The notes under the pieces: model-generated
The model's database searches: none
What the model saw: the letters and a program-made list of their open reading frames with translations, nothing else
What the model was told of the DNA's origin: nothing
From: Streptomyces sp. NBC_01237
GTDB taxonomy: Bacteria; Actinomycetota; Actinomycetes; Streptomycetales; Streptomycetaceae
Direction: 5' to 3'
NCBI RefSeq assembly: GCF_035917275.1
Contig: NZ_CP108508.1
Span: 2,604,001 to 2,668,000, forward strand
Length of the DNA stretch: 64,000 nt
In this document: in pieces, positions 34,540-43,305 of the stretch
How the letters are laid out: each line of letters starts with the position of its first letter
How positions within the stretch are numbered: the stretch's first letter is position 1
Translations under genes and position numbers: made by a program

Positions 34540-34638
34540 TTTCTTGTCGGCCCCGCCCCGACCCAGCCGCCTCCGGCCTTCGGGCGCCCTCTCCTCGTCA
34601 CACAGACCGGCCGGTCACCGACCCAAGGAACCCCCATC

Positions 34639-35565
34639 ATGACGCTCCTGCAGACGCCGGCGAAGGCAGTTGCACCACCCCGACCACGCGCCTCCCTCCG
34701 CCTTCGCAGGGAGGCGCTCATGGGGTGGGGATTCGCCGGTCCGTTCGTCGCGGTCTTCGGGCTCGTCTTCCTCGCGCCGATCGGGTACGCGCTCTACCTC
34801 AGCCTCTTCCGCGACCGGCTCATCGGCGGGAACTCCTTCGTCGGTCTGGCCAACTACCGCCAGGCGCTGACCGATCCGCAGTTCTGGGAGGGGCTGGCCC
34901 GGGTCGGTCTCTTCCTGGCCGTCCAGGTGCCGGTCATGCTGGGCATCGCCCTCCTCGTGGCACTCGCCATCGACAGCGGCCGGCTCTACGGCACGTCCTT
35001 CTTCCGGGTCGCGATCTTCCTGCCGTACGCCGTCCCCGCCGTGGTCGCCAGCCTGATGTGGGGCTTCATCTACGGCACCCGGTTCGGCCTGGTCGGCAAC
35101 ATCAACGACGCCCTGGGCCTCACCCTTCCCGACCCGCTCTCGCCGTCCCTCGTGCTGGCCTCCATCGGCAACATCGTCACCTGGGAATTCGTCGGGTACA
35201 ACATGCTGATCTTCTACTCGGCGCTGAAGGTCGTACCCCGCTCGCTCTACGAAGCGGCCTCGATCGACGGCGCCGGGGAGTGGCGGATCATCACCGCGGT
35301 CAAACTGCCCGCCATCCGGGGCGCCCTGGTCATCGCGACGATCTTCTCGATCATCGGCAGCTTCCAGCTCTTCAACGAGCCGAGCATCCTCCAGAAGCTC
35401 GCCCCGAACGCGATCACGAGCGACTTCACCCCCAACCTGTACACCTACTCGCTGTCCTTCGCCGGCCAGCAGCACAACTACGCGGCGACCGTGGCGATCG
35501 TGATGGGCGTCATCACCGCGGTCATCGCCTACACCGTCCAACTGCGCGGCATGCGGAAGGCCTGA
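34639..35565 (+). CDS. Sugar ABC transporter permease (CUT1, MalF type)
   Basis: A 308-residue inner-membrane permease with six predicted helices. The EAA loop that contacts the ATPase reads EAASIDGAGEWRIITAVKLP near residue 210. It begins with the MalF-type GPFVAVFGLVFLAPIGYALYLSLF block. AAGGAA precedes the ATG. The second permease starts 3 bases after its stop, followed by the binding protein. No CUT1 ATPase is in this unit; Streptomyces commonly uses a shared MsiK ATPase encoded elsewhere. Its position suggests import of galactan-derived oligosaccharides. Confidence 0.9.
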   Translation: MTLLQTPAKAVAPPRPRASLRLRREALMGWGFAGPFVAVFGLVFLAPIGYALYLSLFRDRLIGGNSFVGLANYRQALTDPQFWEGLARVGLFLAVQVPVMLGIALLVALAIDSGRLYGTSFFRVAIFLPYAVPAVVASLMWGFIYGTRFGLVGNINDALGLTLPDPLSPSLVLASIGNIVTWEFVGYNMLIFYSALKVVPRSLYEAASIDGAGEWRIITAVKLPAIRGALVIATIFSIIGSFQLFNEPSILQKLAPNAITSDFTPNLYTYSLSFAGQQHNYAATVAIVMGVITAVIAYTVQLRGMRKA

Positions 35566-35568
35566 GCC

Positions 35569-36543
35569 ATGACCACGAACCTCGCCGACATCCCCTCGAA
35601 CGCCGCTGACCCCGCTCACCGGACCCCCTCCGCGCGCGCCTCCCGCACCACCCGCACCACCGGTCTGCGAACGCCCCGCCGCCGCCCCCACACCCCGCTC
35701 AGCCCCCGCCGCAGCGTCCCGCTGACGCTTCTGACCGGGCTGGCCCTCGTCTACGCACTGCTTCCGCTGATCTGGCTCGTCATCAACGCGACCAAGGACG
35801 AGAAGGGCCTGCTCGACTCCTTCGGCCTGTGGTTCGGCGAGGACTTCACCCTCTGGGGCAACATCACCCGCACCCTGACCTACGACGACGGCGTCTTCGT
35901 CCGCTGGCTGCTCAACACCCTGCTGTACGTCGCCGCGGGCGCGGGCGGCGCCACACTCCTCGCCGTCCTGGGCGGATACGCGCTCGCCAAGTTCAGCTTC
36001 CCCGGCCGCCGCGCCGTGTTCGCGGTCGTCATCGGGGCCGCGGCCGTGCCCGGTACGGCCCTCGCGGTGCCGACGTTCCTCATGTTCAGCAACCTGGGAC
36101 TGACCAACACCCCGTGGGCCGTGATCATCCCGTCCCTCATCTCACCGTTCGGGCTCTATCTGATGTGGGTGTTCGCCTCCGAGGCGGTGCCCGCCGAACT
36201 CCTCGAAGCGGCCCGCATCGACGGCTCCGGCGAACTGCGCACCTTCTTCCGCATCGCGCTGCCACTCCTCATGCCGGGAATCGTCACCGTACTGATCTTC
36301 TCCATGGTCGCGACCTGGAACAACTACTTCCTGCCCCTGATCATGATCAAGGACCCGGACTGGTACCCGCTCACCCTCGGGCTGAACGCGTGGAACTCCC
36401 AGGCGCAGACCGCCGGCGGCGACGCGGTCTTCGACCTCATCATCACCGGCTCCCTGCTCACGATCGTGCCGATCGTGGTGATCTTCCTCCTGCTCCAGCG
36501 GTACTGGCAGTCCGGCCTGGCCGCGGGCAGCGTCAAGGAATGA
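35569..36543 (+). CDS. Sugar ABC transporter permease (CUT1, MalG type)
   Basis: A 324-residue partner permease. A long Pro/Arg/Thr-rich cytoplasmic N-terminus (about 45 residues) precedes six membrane helices. The EAA loop is EAARIDGSGELRTFFRIALP near residue 215, and the C-terminus ends LLQRYWQSGLAAGSVKE, typical of MalG-like subunits. It starts 3 bases after the first permease stop, so translation is coupled. A membrane heterodimer with the preceding product is expected. Confidence 0.9.
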   Translation: MTTNLADIPSNAADPAHRTPSARASRTTRTTGLRTPRRRPHTPLSPRRSVPLTLLTGLALVYALLPLIWLVINATKDEKGLLDSFGLWFGEDFTLWGNITRTLTYDDGVFVRWLLNTLLYVAAGAGGATLLAVLGGYALAKFSFPGRRAVFAVVIGAAAVPGTALAVPTFLMFSNLGLTNTPWAVIIPSLISPFGLYLMWVFASEAVPAELLEAARIDGSGELRTFFRIALPLLMPGIVTVLIFSMVATWNNYFLPLIMIKDPDWYPLTLGLNAWNSQAQTAGGDAVFDLIITGSLLTIVPIVVIFLLLQRYWQSGLAAGSVKE

Positions 36544-36635
36544 CCCCGCGCCTCCCCACATCTCTCCCCTCCCCCTCCCCCTCACCCCCACTCCTGCCCT
36601 CCTCTTCCTCGAACACCGAACCAGGAGCACCACGC

Positions 36636-37973
36636 ATGAGGACGAACAGCACCCTGCGGCTTCTCGCCGCCGCGGCCATGGCCTGTGCCATCACGGTCGG
36701 CGCGACCGCCTGCGGCTCTTCCGACCCGGCCGCCGACGGCGGCGGAGGGAAGAAGGACGTCAAGTCCGCGCTGGAGAAGGGCGGCAAAGTGACGGTGTGG
36801 GCCTGGGAGCCCACGCTGAAGAAGGTGGCCGCCGACTTCGAGAAGAAGTACCCCCAGGTCGACATCGAGATCGTCAACGCCGGCACCGGCGACAAGCAGT
36901 ACACCGCTCTCCAGAACGCCATCGCCGCCGGCTCCGGGGCCCCCGACGTGGCCCAGATCGAGTACTACGCCGTCGGCCAGTTCGCCATCGGCGAGTCCAT
37001 CGAGGACCTGGCCCCCTACGGCGCCGCCGCCCACGACAAGAGCTTCACCACCGGCCCCTGGAGCGCGGTGAAGTACGACAAGGCCGTCTACGCCCTCCCC
37101 ATGGACTCCGGCCCCATGGCGCTGTTCTACAACAAGAAGGTCTTCGACAAGCACGGCGTCGCGGTCCCCACCACGTGGGACGAGTACGTCGAGGCGGCGC
37201 GCACCCTGCACAAGGCCGATCCCAAGATCTTCATCGGCAACGACACCGGCGACGCGGGAGCCACCACCAGCCTCATCTGGCAAGCCGGAGGCCGCCCGTA
37301 CAGGACCGAGGGCACCGACGTCACGATCGACTTCTCGGACGCCGGTACCAAGACCTACACCGACACCTGGCAGAAGCTGCTCGACGAGGACCTCCTCTCA
37401 CCGGTCAGCTCCTGGAGCGACGAGTGGTACAAGGGTCTGGCGGACGGCTCCATCGCCACCCTGGCCATCGGCGCGTGGATGCCCGCCAACTTCACCTCGG
37501 GGGTGGCCTCCGCGTCCGGTGACTGGCGGGCGGCCCCGCTGCCGCAGTGGACCAAGGGCAAGACGGCGAGTGCCGAGAACGGCGGCAGCTCCCTCGCCGT
37601 ACCGAAGGCTGCCAGGAACAAGGAACTGGCCTACGCCTTCACGGAGTACGCGACCACGGGCGCGGGCGCCACGTCCCGGATCGCCGAGGGCGCCTTCCCC
37701 GCGACCCGCGCCGACCTGGAGTCGAAGGCGTTCCTGGACACCCCGTTCCCGTACTTCGGCGGTCAGCAGGCCAACAAGATCTTCGCCGGCTCGGCCCGTG
37801 ACGTCGGCACCGACTGGTCGTACCTGCCCTACCAGGTGTACGCGAACTCCGTCTTCAACGACACCGTCGGCAAGGCGTACGTCTCCTCGACCACCCTGTC
37901 CCAGGGCCTGGACGCCTGGCAGAAGTCGAGCATCAAGTACGGCACCGACCAGGGCTTCGGCGTCAACAAGTAG
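36636..37973 (+). CDS. Sugar-binding lipoprotein of the CUT1 transporter
   Basis: A 445-residue extracytoplasmic solute-binding protein (family 1). The signal peptide ends in a lipobox-like TACGSS, so the mature protein is lipidated at the Cys near residue 26. The mature part starts VTVWAWEPTLKKVAADFEKK, with MALFYNKKVFDKHGV and VPTTWDEYVEAA typical of oligosaccharide binders. Aromatic-rich segments (SSWSDEWYKG, FPYFGGQ, TDWSYLPYQVYAN) probably stack on sugar rings. AGGAG precedes ATG 36636. A hairpin downstream ends the unit. Confidence 0.92.
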   Translation: MRTNSTLRLLAAAAMACAITVGATACGSSDPAADGGGGKKDVKSALEKGGKVTVWAWEPTLKKVAADFEKKYPQVDIEIVNAGTGDKQYTALQNAIAAGSGAPDVAQIEYYAVGQFAIGESIEDLAPYGAAAHDKSFTTGPWSAVKYDKAVYALPMDSGPMALFYNKKVFDKHGVAVPTTWDEYVEAARTLHKADPKIFIGNDTGDAGATTSLIWQAGGRPYRTEGTDVTIDFSDAGTKTYTDTWQKLLDEDLLSPVSSWSDEWYKGLADGSIATLAIGAWMPANFTSGVASASGDWRAAPLPQWTKGKTASAENGGSSLAVPKAARNKELAYAFTEYATTGAGATSRIAEGAFPATRADLESKAFLDTPFPYFGGQQANKIFAGSARDVGTDWSYLPYQVYANSVFNDTVGKAYVSSTTLSQGLDAWQKSSIKYGTDQGFGVNK

Positions 37974-38003
37974 TTCCCGGTCCTCGGACCCGCACGCAGG
38001 GCA

Positions 38004-38032
38004 CGCTTCCGCCGCCGCGGGTGGCGGAAGCG
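38004..38032 (+). terminator. Hairpin after the CUT1 operon
   Basis: A perfect 10-bp stem, CGCTTCCGCC (38004-38013) and GGCGGAAGCG (38023-38032), with a 9-base loop, 30 bases after the binding-protein stop. Confidence 0.8.
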
Positions 38033-38070
38033 GCCACGTGAACGGGACGGCACCGCCATGCCTTCCCGGC

Positions 38071-38160
38071 GACGAAATATGCGGACTTCACTTCGCTATG
38101 CGCAATATTCCCGATCTCATCAGACAGCACCCGCTCTGATACGTAACGCCCCTGATGGTC
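38071..38160 (+). promoter_or_regulatory. Candidate promoter/operator region of the AraFGH-like operon
   Basis: A less GC-rich block between the hairpin and the CUT2 operon. AATATGCG (about 38076-38083) and CGCAATATT (38101-38109) form an imperfect inverted repeat, and ATACGTAACG follows. None matches the TGTTTRCGYAAACA palindrome well, so this operon may answer to a different regulator. Confidence 0.35.
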
Positions 38161-38220
38161 CCCACACTGACCGGGCGCTCCCCTCCATCGGCGGTCGCCC
38201 TCCGTACAAAGGAGATCCAG

Positions 38221-39261
38221 ATGTCCCGCACGTCCCGTCGGCGCACAGCCGCCGCCACCGGTCTGCTGCTCACGCTCGGCCTGGGCACCGCGTGTTCCTC
38301 GGGCCAGGAGGCGGCCGGGGACGACCCGGTCACCGAGGTGGACGGCAAGATCTCCCTCACCTACCTGCAGAAGCAGGGGGATCAGGAGTACTTCGTGGGC
38401 GAGGCCGCCGGTGCCAAGGCCAGGGCCGACGAGCTCGGCATCGATCTCAAGGTGGTCAACCTGGGCAACGACGCCAACAAGACGGTCGGCGAAGTGCAGT
38501 CCGCCATCGCCCAGAAGACCAACGGCATCATCATCGTCGTCCCCGACCCGGCCGTCGGCCCCCAGGTCGTCCGGACCGCCAAGGACGGCAAGGTCGCACT
38601 GCTCACGTCCGACGACCAGATCTGCACCACCGGTCCTGACGTGGACGACTGCGCCAAGGGCGACCTCGTGCCCCGGATCGGCTTCAGCGGGGAGCAGATG
38701 GGCACGGAGGTCGGCAAGCGCGCGGCCGAGGAGTTCGTGACGGCGGGCTGGAAGGCGGCGGACACCCGGATCATCTCCGCCTGGAAGCAGGACGTCACCG
38801 TCTGCGGCGACCGGGTCGAGGCCGCCGGGAAGTCCTTCGCCGCCGAAGCCCCCGGCGTCGAGCTGATCGACGTGCCCACCGACAACACACCGACGGGCGC
38901 CCAGGACAAGGTGGCCGCGACGATCACCGCCCACCCGAAGGTGAAGAACTGGGTGGTGTGGGGCTGCAACGACGAGAACGTCATGGGCGGCGTGACCGCG
39001 CTGGAGAACGCCGGAGTGAAGCCGCGGAACGTCATCGGTGTCGGACTCGGCGCCTATCTGGCGTGCAAGGAGTGGAGCACGGACGAGCCCACCGGCATGC
39101 GGGCCGCCCTGTTCATCAACGGCAAGGACGTCGGCGCACTGGCCGTGCAGACCATGTACGACAAGCTCAGGAAGGGCAAGGACTTCCCCGCCGAGGGATT
39201 CGCCCCGACCACCATGGTCGACCGCGCCACCTGGAAGTCGTCCGGCGTCACCTGCGGCTGA
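38221..39261 (+). CDS. AraF-like sugar-binding lipoprotein (CUT2)
   Basis: A 346-residue periplasmic-binding-like lipoprotein (family 4; lipobox GTACSS, Cys near residue 25). The body resembles E. coli AraF, the L-arabinose binding protein, in several places: PDPAVGPQVV, LVPRIGFSGEQMGTEVGKRA, VPTDNTPTGAQDK and HPKVKNWVVWGCNDENVMGG. Arabinose or galactose is therefore the likely ligand. Extra cysteines (ICTT, DDCAKG, TVCGD, WGCND, YLACKEW) could form disulfides outside the cell. AAAGGAG lies before the ATG. It is the first gene of a three-gene importer. Confidence 0.88.
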   Translation: MSRTSRRRTAAATGLLLTLGLGTACSSGQEAAGDDPVTEVDGKISLTYLQKQGDQEYFVGEAAGAKARADELGIDLKVVNLGNDANKTVGEVQSAIAQKTNGIIIVVPDPAVGPQVVRTAKDGKVALLTSDDQICTTGPDVDDCAKGDLVPRIGFSGEQMGTEVGKRAAEEFVTAGWKAADTRIISAWKQDVTVCGDRVEAAGKSFAAEAPGVELIDVPTDNTPTGAQDKVAATITAHPKVKNWVVWGCNDENVMGGVTALENAGVKPRNVIGVGLGAYLACKEWSTDEPTGMRAALFINGKDVGALAVQTMYDKLRKGKDFPAEGFAPTTMVDRATWKSSGVTCG

Positions 39262-39353
39262 CGCGCTCCGGCCGGTGGGCGCCGCGCAGTCGGCGCCCAC
39301 CCGCCTCGCGAACCGCCGGCCCCCTACCCCACGCCTTCGAGGTGAAGCGACCC

Positions 39354-40946
39354 ATGCCCCACGTGCCCAGCCCCGCCGCCGAGCCAGCACCCTCGGGCGA
39401 GCACCACGAACCCACGGCCCCGACCGGCTCCGTCGGCGTACACGGAATCACCAAGCGATTCGGCGCGGTACGGGCTCTCGGTGGAGTCACCCTCGACTTC
39501 CCCGCGGGCCGGGTAACCGCCCTGATGGGCGAGAACGGCGCGGGAAAGTCCACGCTGCTGAAGATCCTCACCGGCGACCATCCGCCGACCGAGGGGTACA
39601 TATCCATCGACGGCGAACGCACCGGGTTCGGTTCACCCGCCGCCGCGCGCTCGGCGGGCATCCGGATCATCCCGCAGGAGCCGGAGGTCATTCCGCATGT
39701 CTCCGTCGCCGAGAACGTCTACGCGGGAGCCCTCCCGCGCAAGCGCGGCCGGGTGCTGGACCGGGCGGAGCTGGAGCGCCGGATCGAGGCGGACCTGGAG
39801 CGGCTCGGCTTCGCCGACATCCTCGACCCCCGCCTCCTCGGCTCCCAGCTCACCCCCGCGCAGCGCCAACTGGTGGAGATCATGCGGGCCCTGACCGGTG
39901 AGGTACGGGCGAAGGTGATCGCGTTCGACGAACCCACCTCGTCCCTCGCCGAGCACGAGACGGAAGCGCTCTTCGCCCTCATCCGGCGCCTTCGCGCCGA
40001 GGGCATCGCCATCGTCTACGTCTCCCACCGCATGCGGGAGATCTTCCAACTGGCCGACCGGATCGCCGTGTTGCGCGACGGTGTACTGGTCGGGGTCCAG
40101 GCGGCGCACGCGACGAGCGAGGGCGAACTCGTCCGTCTCATGGTCGGCCGGGACCTGTCCAGCATGTTCGTCCGCGAACGGGTGGCCACCGACCGGCTGG
40201 TGCTGGACATCAGGGACGTCACGACCGACGACGTGCGGGACATCTCGCTGAAGGTCCACGCCGGGGAGATCGTCGGGCTCGCAGGGCTCATCGGGGCCGG
40301 GCGCTCCGAACTCGCCCTCGCCCTCGCCGGTGACCGTCCGGTCCGCAGCGGCAGCATCACACTGGACGGCACGCTCCTGCGCGGTGGACGTCCCGGCGAG
40401 GTGATCCGGGCCGGTCTCGGACTCGCGCCCGAGGAGCGCAAGGCCCAGGCGCTCTTCCTCCAGCGGTCCGTCAGGGACAACATCTCCCTCGTGGTGCTGA
40501 ACCGGTTGCGTCGCTTCCGTTTCGTTCGGCGGTCCGCCGAGCGTGAGCTGGCCCAGCGGTACACGGACCGGCTCCGGGTGCGCACGCCGTCGACCGGCCA
40601 CGCCGTGGGCACGCTGTCGGGCGGCAACCAGCAGAAGGTCGTACTGGCACGGTGGCTGGCCCGTCGACCGAAGGTGCTGATCCTGGACGAACCGACGCGC
40701 GGTGTCGATGTCGGTGCCAAGTCGGAGATCTACCGGATCATCGCCGAACTGGCCGAGGACGGCGTCGCCCTGCTGGTGATCTCCTCCGAACTCCCCGAAC
40801 TGCTCGGCCTCGCGGACCGAGTCGTCGTCATGCAGGGCGGCCGGATCACCGGCGAACTCAGCCACGACGACGCCGACGAAGAGTCCGTCCTCACCCTCGC
40901 CATGGCCGACGACATCGTCGGCGCCGCCCCGGGAGCCACGTCATGA
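39354..40946 (+). CDS. CUT2 sugar ABC transporter ATP-binding protein (AraG-like)
   Basis: A 530-residue protein with two fused ATPase domains. The first (about 25-260) has Walker A GENGAGKST and Walker B VIAFDEPTSSL. The second (about 275-515) has LIGAGRSE in place of a full Walker A, as is normal for CUT2, plus LSGGNQQK and VLILDEPTRGVD. The first signature motif is altered (QLTPAQRQLVEI), as often in this family. ATG 39354 follows GAGGTGA. The stop overlaps the next gene as ATGA. It powers uptake by the AraF/AraH-like partners. Confidence 0.92.
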   Translation: MPHVPSPAAEPAPSGEHHEPTAPTGSVGVHGITKRFGAVRALGGVTLDFPAGRVTALMGENGAGKSTLLKILTGDHPPTEGYISIDGERTGFGSPAAARSAGIRIIPQEPEVIPHVSVAENVYAGALPRKRGRVLDRAELERRIEADLERLGFADILDPRLLGSQLTPAQRQLVEIMRALTGEVRAKVIAFDEPTSSLAEHETEALFALIRRLRAEGIAIVYVSHRMREIFQLADRIAVLRDGVLVGVQAAHATSEGELVRLMVGRDLSSMFVRERVATDRLVLDIRDVTTDDVRDISLKVHAGEIVGLAGLIGAGRSELALALAGDRPVRSGSITLDGTLLRGGRPGEVIRAGLGLAPEERKAQALFLQRSVRDNISLVVLNRLRRFRFVRRSAERELAQRYTDRLRVRTPSTGHAVGTLSGGNQQKVVLARWLARRPKVLILDEPTRGVDVGAKSEIYRIIAELAEDGVALLVISSELPELLGLADRVVVMQGGRITGELSHDDADEESVLTLAMADDIVGAAPGATS

Positions 40947-41980
40947 CCGTCACCAGCACTCCGTCCCCCGCCGTACAGGAACCCGCCGGGGACGGCCGCA
41001 AGTCCGCCGGGCCACGGCTCCTCGCGGGCCTCGGTGGCCAGAACATCAGCCTCATCGGCGCCCTCGTCGCCGTGCTGGCCCTGTTCGGTGCCCTGAACGA
41101 GAACTATCTGAGCCTGTCCAACATGCAGGTGATCGCCGAGGCGGCGACCATCACCGGGCTGCTCGCGATCGTCCAGACCGTGGTCATCATCTGCGGCGGA
41201 CTGGACATATCCGTGGGCTCGCAGGTCGGTGTCGCCTCCGTGGTGAGCGCGATGGCCTTCACCGGTCTCGGGTCCAACGCGTACCTCGGCATGGCCGCCG
41301 CGGTGGGCGTCGGCGTCCTGGTCGGGCTGCTCAACGGTCTGATCATCGTCTACGGCCGGGTCAACCCCACCATCGCCACCCTGGCGGGACTCGCCGCCTA
41401 CAAGGGCCTCGCCCAACTGCTGTCCAACGGCCGGGCCCAGGGCTACGTCCTCAACAACGAGGTGTTCGTCTTCCTGGGCCGCGGCAAGATCGCCGGCCTG
41501 CCGGTCATGGTCTGGATCCTGATCGTCGTCGCCCTCACCGTGCACGTGCTCCTCACGTACACGGACATCGGCCGCAACATCTACGCCATCGGCGGCAACG
41601 ACACCGCGGCCCGCCTCGCGGGCATCAACATCAACAAGTACCTCGTCTCCGTCTACGTCCTCATCGGCGTGGTCGCCGCCGTCGCCGGCATCCTGCTCAC
41701 CGCCCGCACCGGCTCCGGTCAGCCCACCTCCGGCAGCGAGGGCCTGGAACTCAAGGCCATCACCGCCGCAGCACTGGGCGGCTGCGCCCTGAAGGGCGGC
41801 AAGGGCGGCATCGGCGGCACCCTGCTGGCGGTGGCCCTGCTCGGCGCCCTGGAGAACGGCCTCACCGTCGAGGGCATCAACACGTTCTGGCAGAACGTCG
41901 CCCAGGGCGCCCTGCTCGTGGTGGCCGTCGTCATCCAACAGCGCCGCAGCGGCGCCCGGGCCGTCGGACTGCCCCACTGA
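40943..41980 (+). CDS. CUT2 sugar ABC transporter permease (AraH-like)
   Basis: A 345-residue permease with about ten hydrophobic segments and the CUT2 motifs GLDISVGSQVGVASVVSAM, VNPTIATLAGLAAYKGLAQL and YAIGGNDTAARLAGININ. It overlaps the ATPase stop by four bases (ATGA), so the two are translationally coupled. It completes an AraFGH-like importer expected to bring in arabinose or galactose released from arabinogalactan. The pathway region ends here; a convergent MFS gene follows. Confidence 0.92.
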   Translation: MTVTSTPSPAVQEPAGDGRKSAGPRLLAGLGGQNISLIGALVAVLALFGALNENYLSLSNMQVIAEAATITGLLAIVQTVVIICGGLDISVGSQVGVASVVSAMAFTGLGSNAYLGMAAAVGVGVLVGLLNGLIIVYGRVNPTIATLAGLAAYKGLAQLLSNGRAQGYVLNNEVFVFLGRGKIAGLPVMVWILIVVALTVHVLLTYTDIGRNIYAIGGNDTAARLAGININKYLVSVYVLIGVVAAVAGILLTARTGSGQPTSGSEGLELKAITAAALGGCALKGGKGGIGGTLLAVALLGALENGLTVEGINTFWQNVAQGALLVVAVVIQQRRSGARAVGLPH

Positions 41981-42096
41981 CCGGCTCCGCCCGCGCCACC
42001 GGGGACGGCGTCCGCCGCGGCACGTCCTCGTGCGTGGTCCGCCTCCGGTGACCCTCTGTCAGCAGGGCGGTCCCAGCGGTCCTGGGGGCTGTCCCG

Positions 42097-43305
42097 TCAT
42101 CCCTGGCGGGGCAGCTCTTGGACGATCGAGCTGCGCGCCATGAAGGGCCGGCAGGTCAGGCCGGTGGCAAGGAGGAGGGCGGCGAGGAGCAGCCAGCCGG
42201 GGAGGCCCAGGGCCAGCGGGAGCGCGCTCATGACGGCTGGTGACGCTCCCTCGGCCAGTCCGTGGCCCAGGCCGAAGACTCCGGCGTACTGGCCTTGCGC
42301 GGCGGCGGGGGCGAGGCCGAAGGAGTACTCGGCCGAGGCGGCGCTGTGCCAGATCTCACCGAGGGTGTAGGCGATCGTTCCTGCCGCGAGGAGGAGGACG
42401 GCCGGCCCGCTCGGGGGCTTCTCGGCCAGCGCCATCAGGACGAGGCCCGCGGCGAGCGCCATGCCCGCCCAGCGCATCGCGGTTCCCGCGGACCGTACGT
42501 CGCCGACGCTCCGGCTGAAACGGACCTGGAGGACGACCACCAGGATCGTGTTGAGGACGAGCATCGCGGAGATCGTCCACCGGGGGGCCGAGGTGTGGTC
42601 CGCGATCCACAGTGGAAGCAGGAAGGTGGGCACCGTGAAGTGCAGGGACATCACCGCGTTGATCGCCGTCGCGGTCAGGTAGGTGCGATCGCGCAGAGCG
42701 GCCCAGCCACGGCTCGGGCTGCCGCCGTCGTCGACGGTGAAGGGCGGCAGCCAGAAGAGGATCAGACCGGAGACCAGGTACGTCAGGGACCGGCCGATCA
42801 TGACGGTGAGGAAGGCCTCCCTGGTGTCCAGTTGGATGGCGAAGCCCGCTGCCACGGCGCCGAGTGCGATCGCGAGGTTGCCCACCGACCGCAGATAGCC
42901 GCGGAAGACGGCGGGCGTGGGCCCGCCGAAGCCGCGGACGAGCGGGGCCAGGGTGGCCCAGCTCGCCGCGATCACCGCGCCGGACAGCAGGGAGACCAGG
43001 AAGTAGGCCCAGAAGGTGTGCACCAGCAACAGCCCGGTGTTCACCACGGTCCCGCAGGCCGCGACCGCCATCTGGACCCGCTTCGCCCCCCAGCGGTCCG
43101 CCGAGCGGCCGACGTACACCCCCGCGCCGAGACCCGCCAGGGCCCCGGCGAACAGACCGGCGGCGACCTGGGAGGCGGGCAGACCGACGATCCGCGTGAA
43201 GAAGAGCGCACCTGCCGCCAAGGACAGCCCCGTACCGAAGCTGTGCACGAAGGACGTCAGGGCGACCACGCGCTGGCCCCTGCCGACCGGCAGCAGGGCG
43301 GTCAT
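42097..43305 (-). CDS. MFS exporter, last gene of the NRPS-like operon
   Basis: A 402-residue transporter with 12 predicted helices; LAGLGAGVYVGRSADRWGAK is the loop 2-3 motif. The start ATG overlaps the TGA of the ATP-grasp gene as TGATG, with GTG 43314 as an alternative. Position at the end of the biosynthetic operon suggests product export or self-resistance. Similar carriers occur in small peptide clusters, but the cargo cannot be read from sequence. Confidence 0.83.
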   Translation of the reverse strand: MTALLPVGRGQRVVALTSFVHSFGTGLSLAAGALFFTRIVGLPASQVAAGLFAGALAGLGAGVYVGRSADRWGAKRVQMAVAACGTVVNTGLLLVHTFWAYFLVSLLSGAVIAASWATLAPLVRGFGGPTPAVFRGYLRSVGNLAIALGAVAAGFAIQLDTREAFLTVMIGRSLTYLVSGLILFWLPPFTVDDGGSPSRGWAALRDRTYLTATAINAVMSLHFTVPTFLLPLWIADHTSAPRWTISAMLVLNTILVVVLQVRFSRSVGDVRSAGTAMRWAGMALAAGLVLMALAEKPPSGPAVLLLAAGTIAYTLGEIWHSAASAEYSFGLAPAAAQGQYAGVFGLGHGLAEGASPAVMSALPLALGLPGWLLLAALLLATGLTCRPFMARSSIVQELPRQG

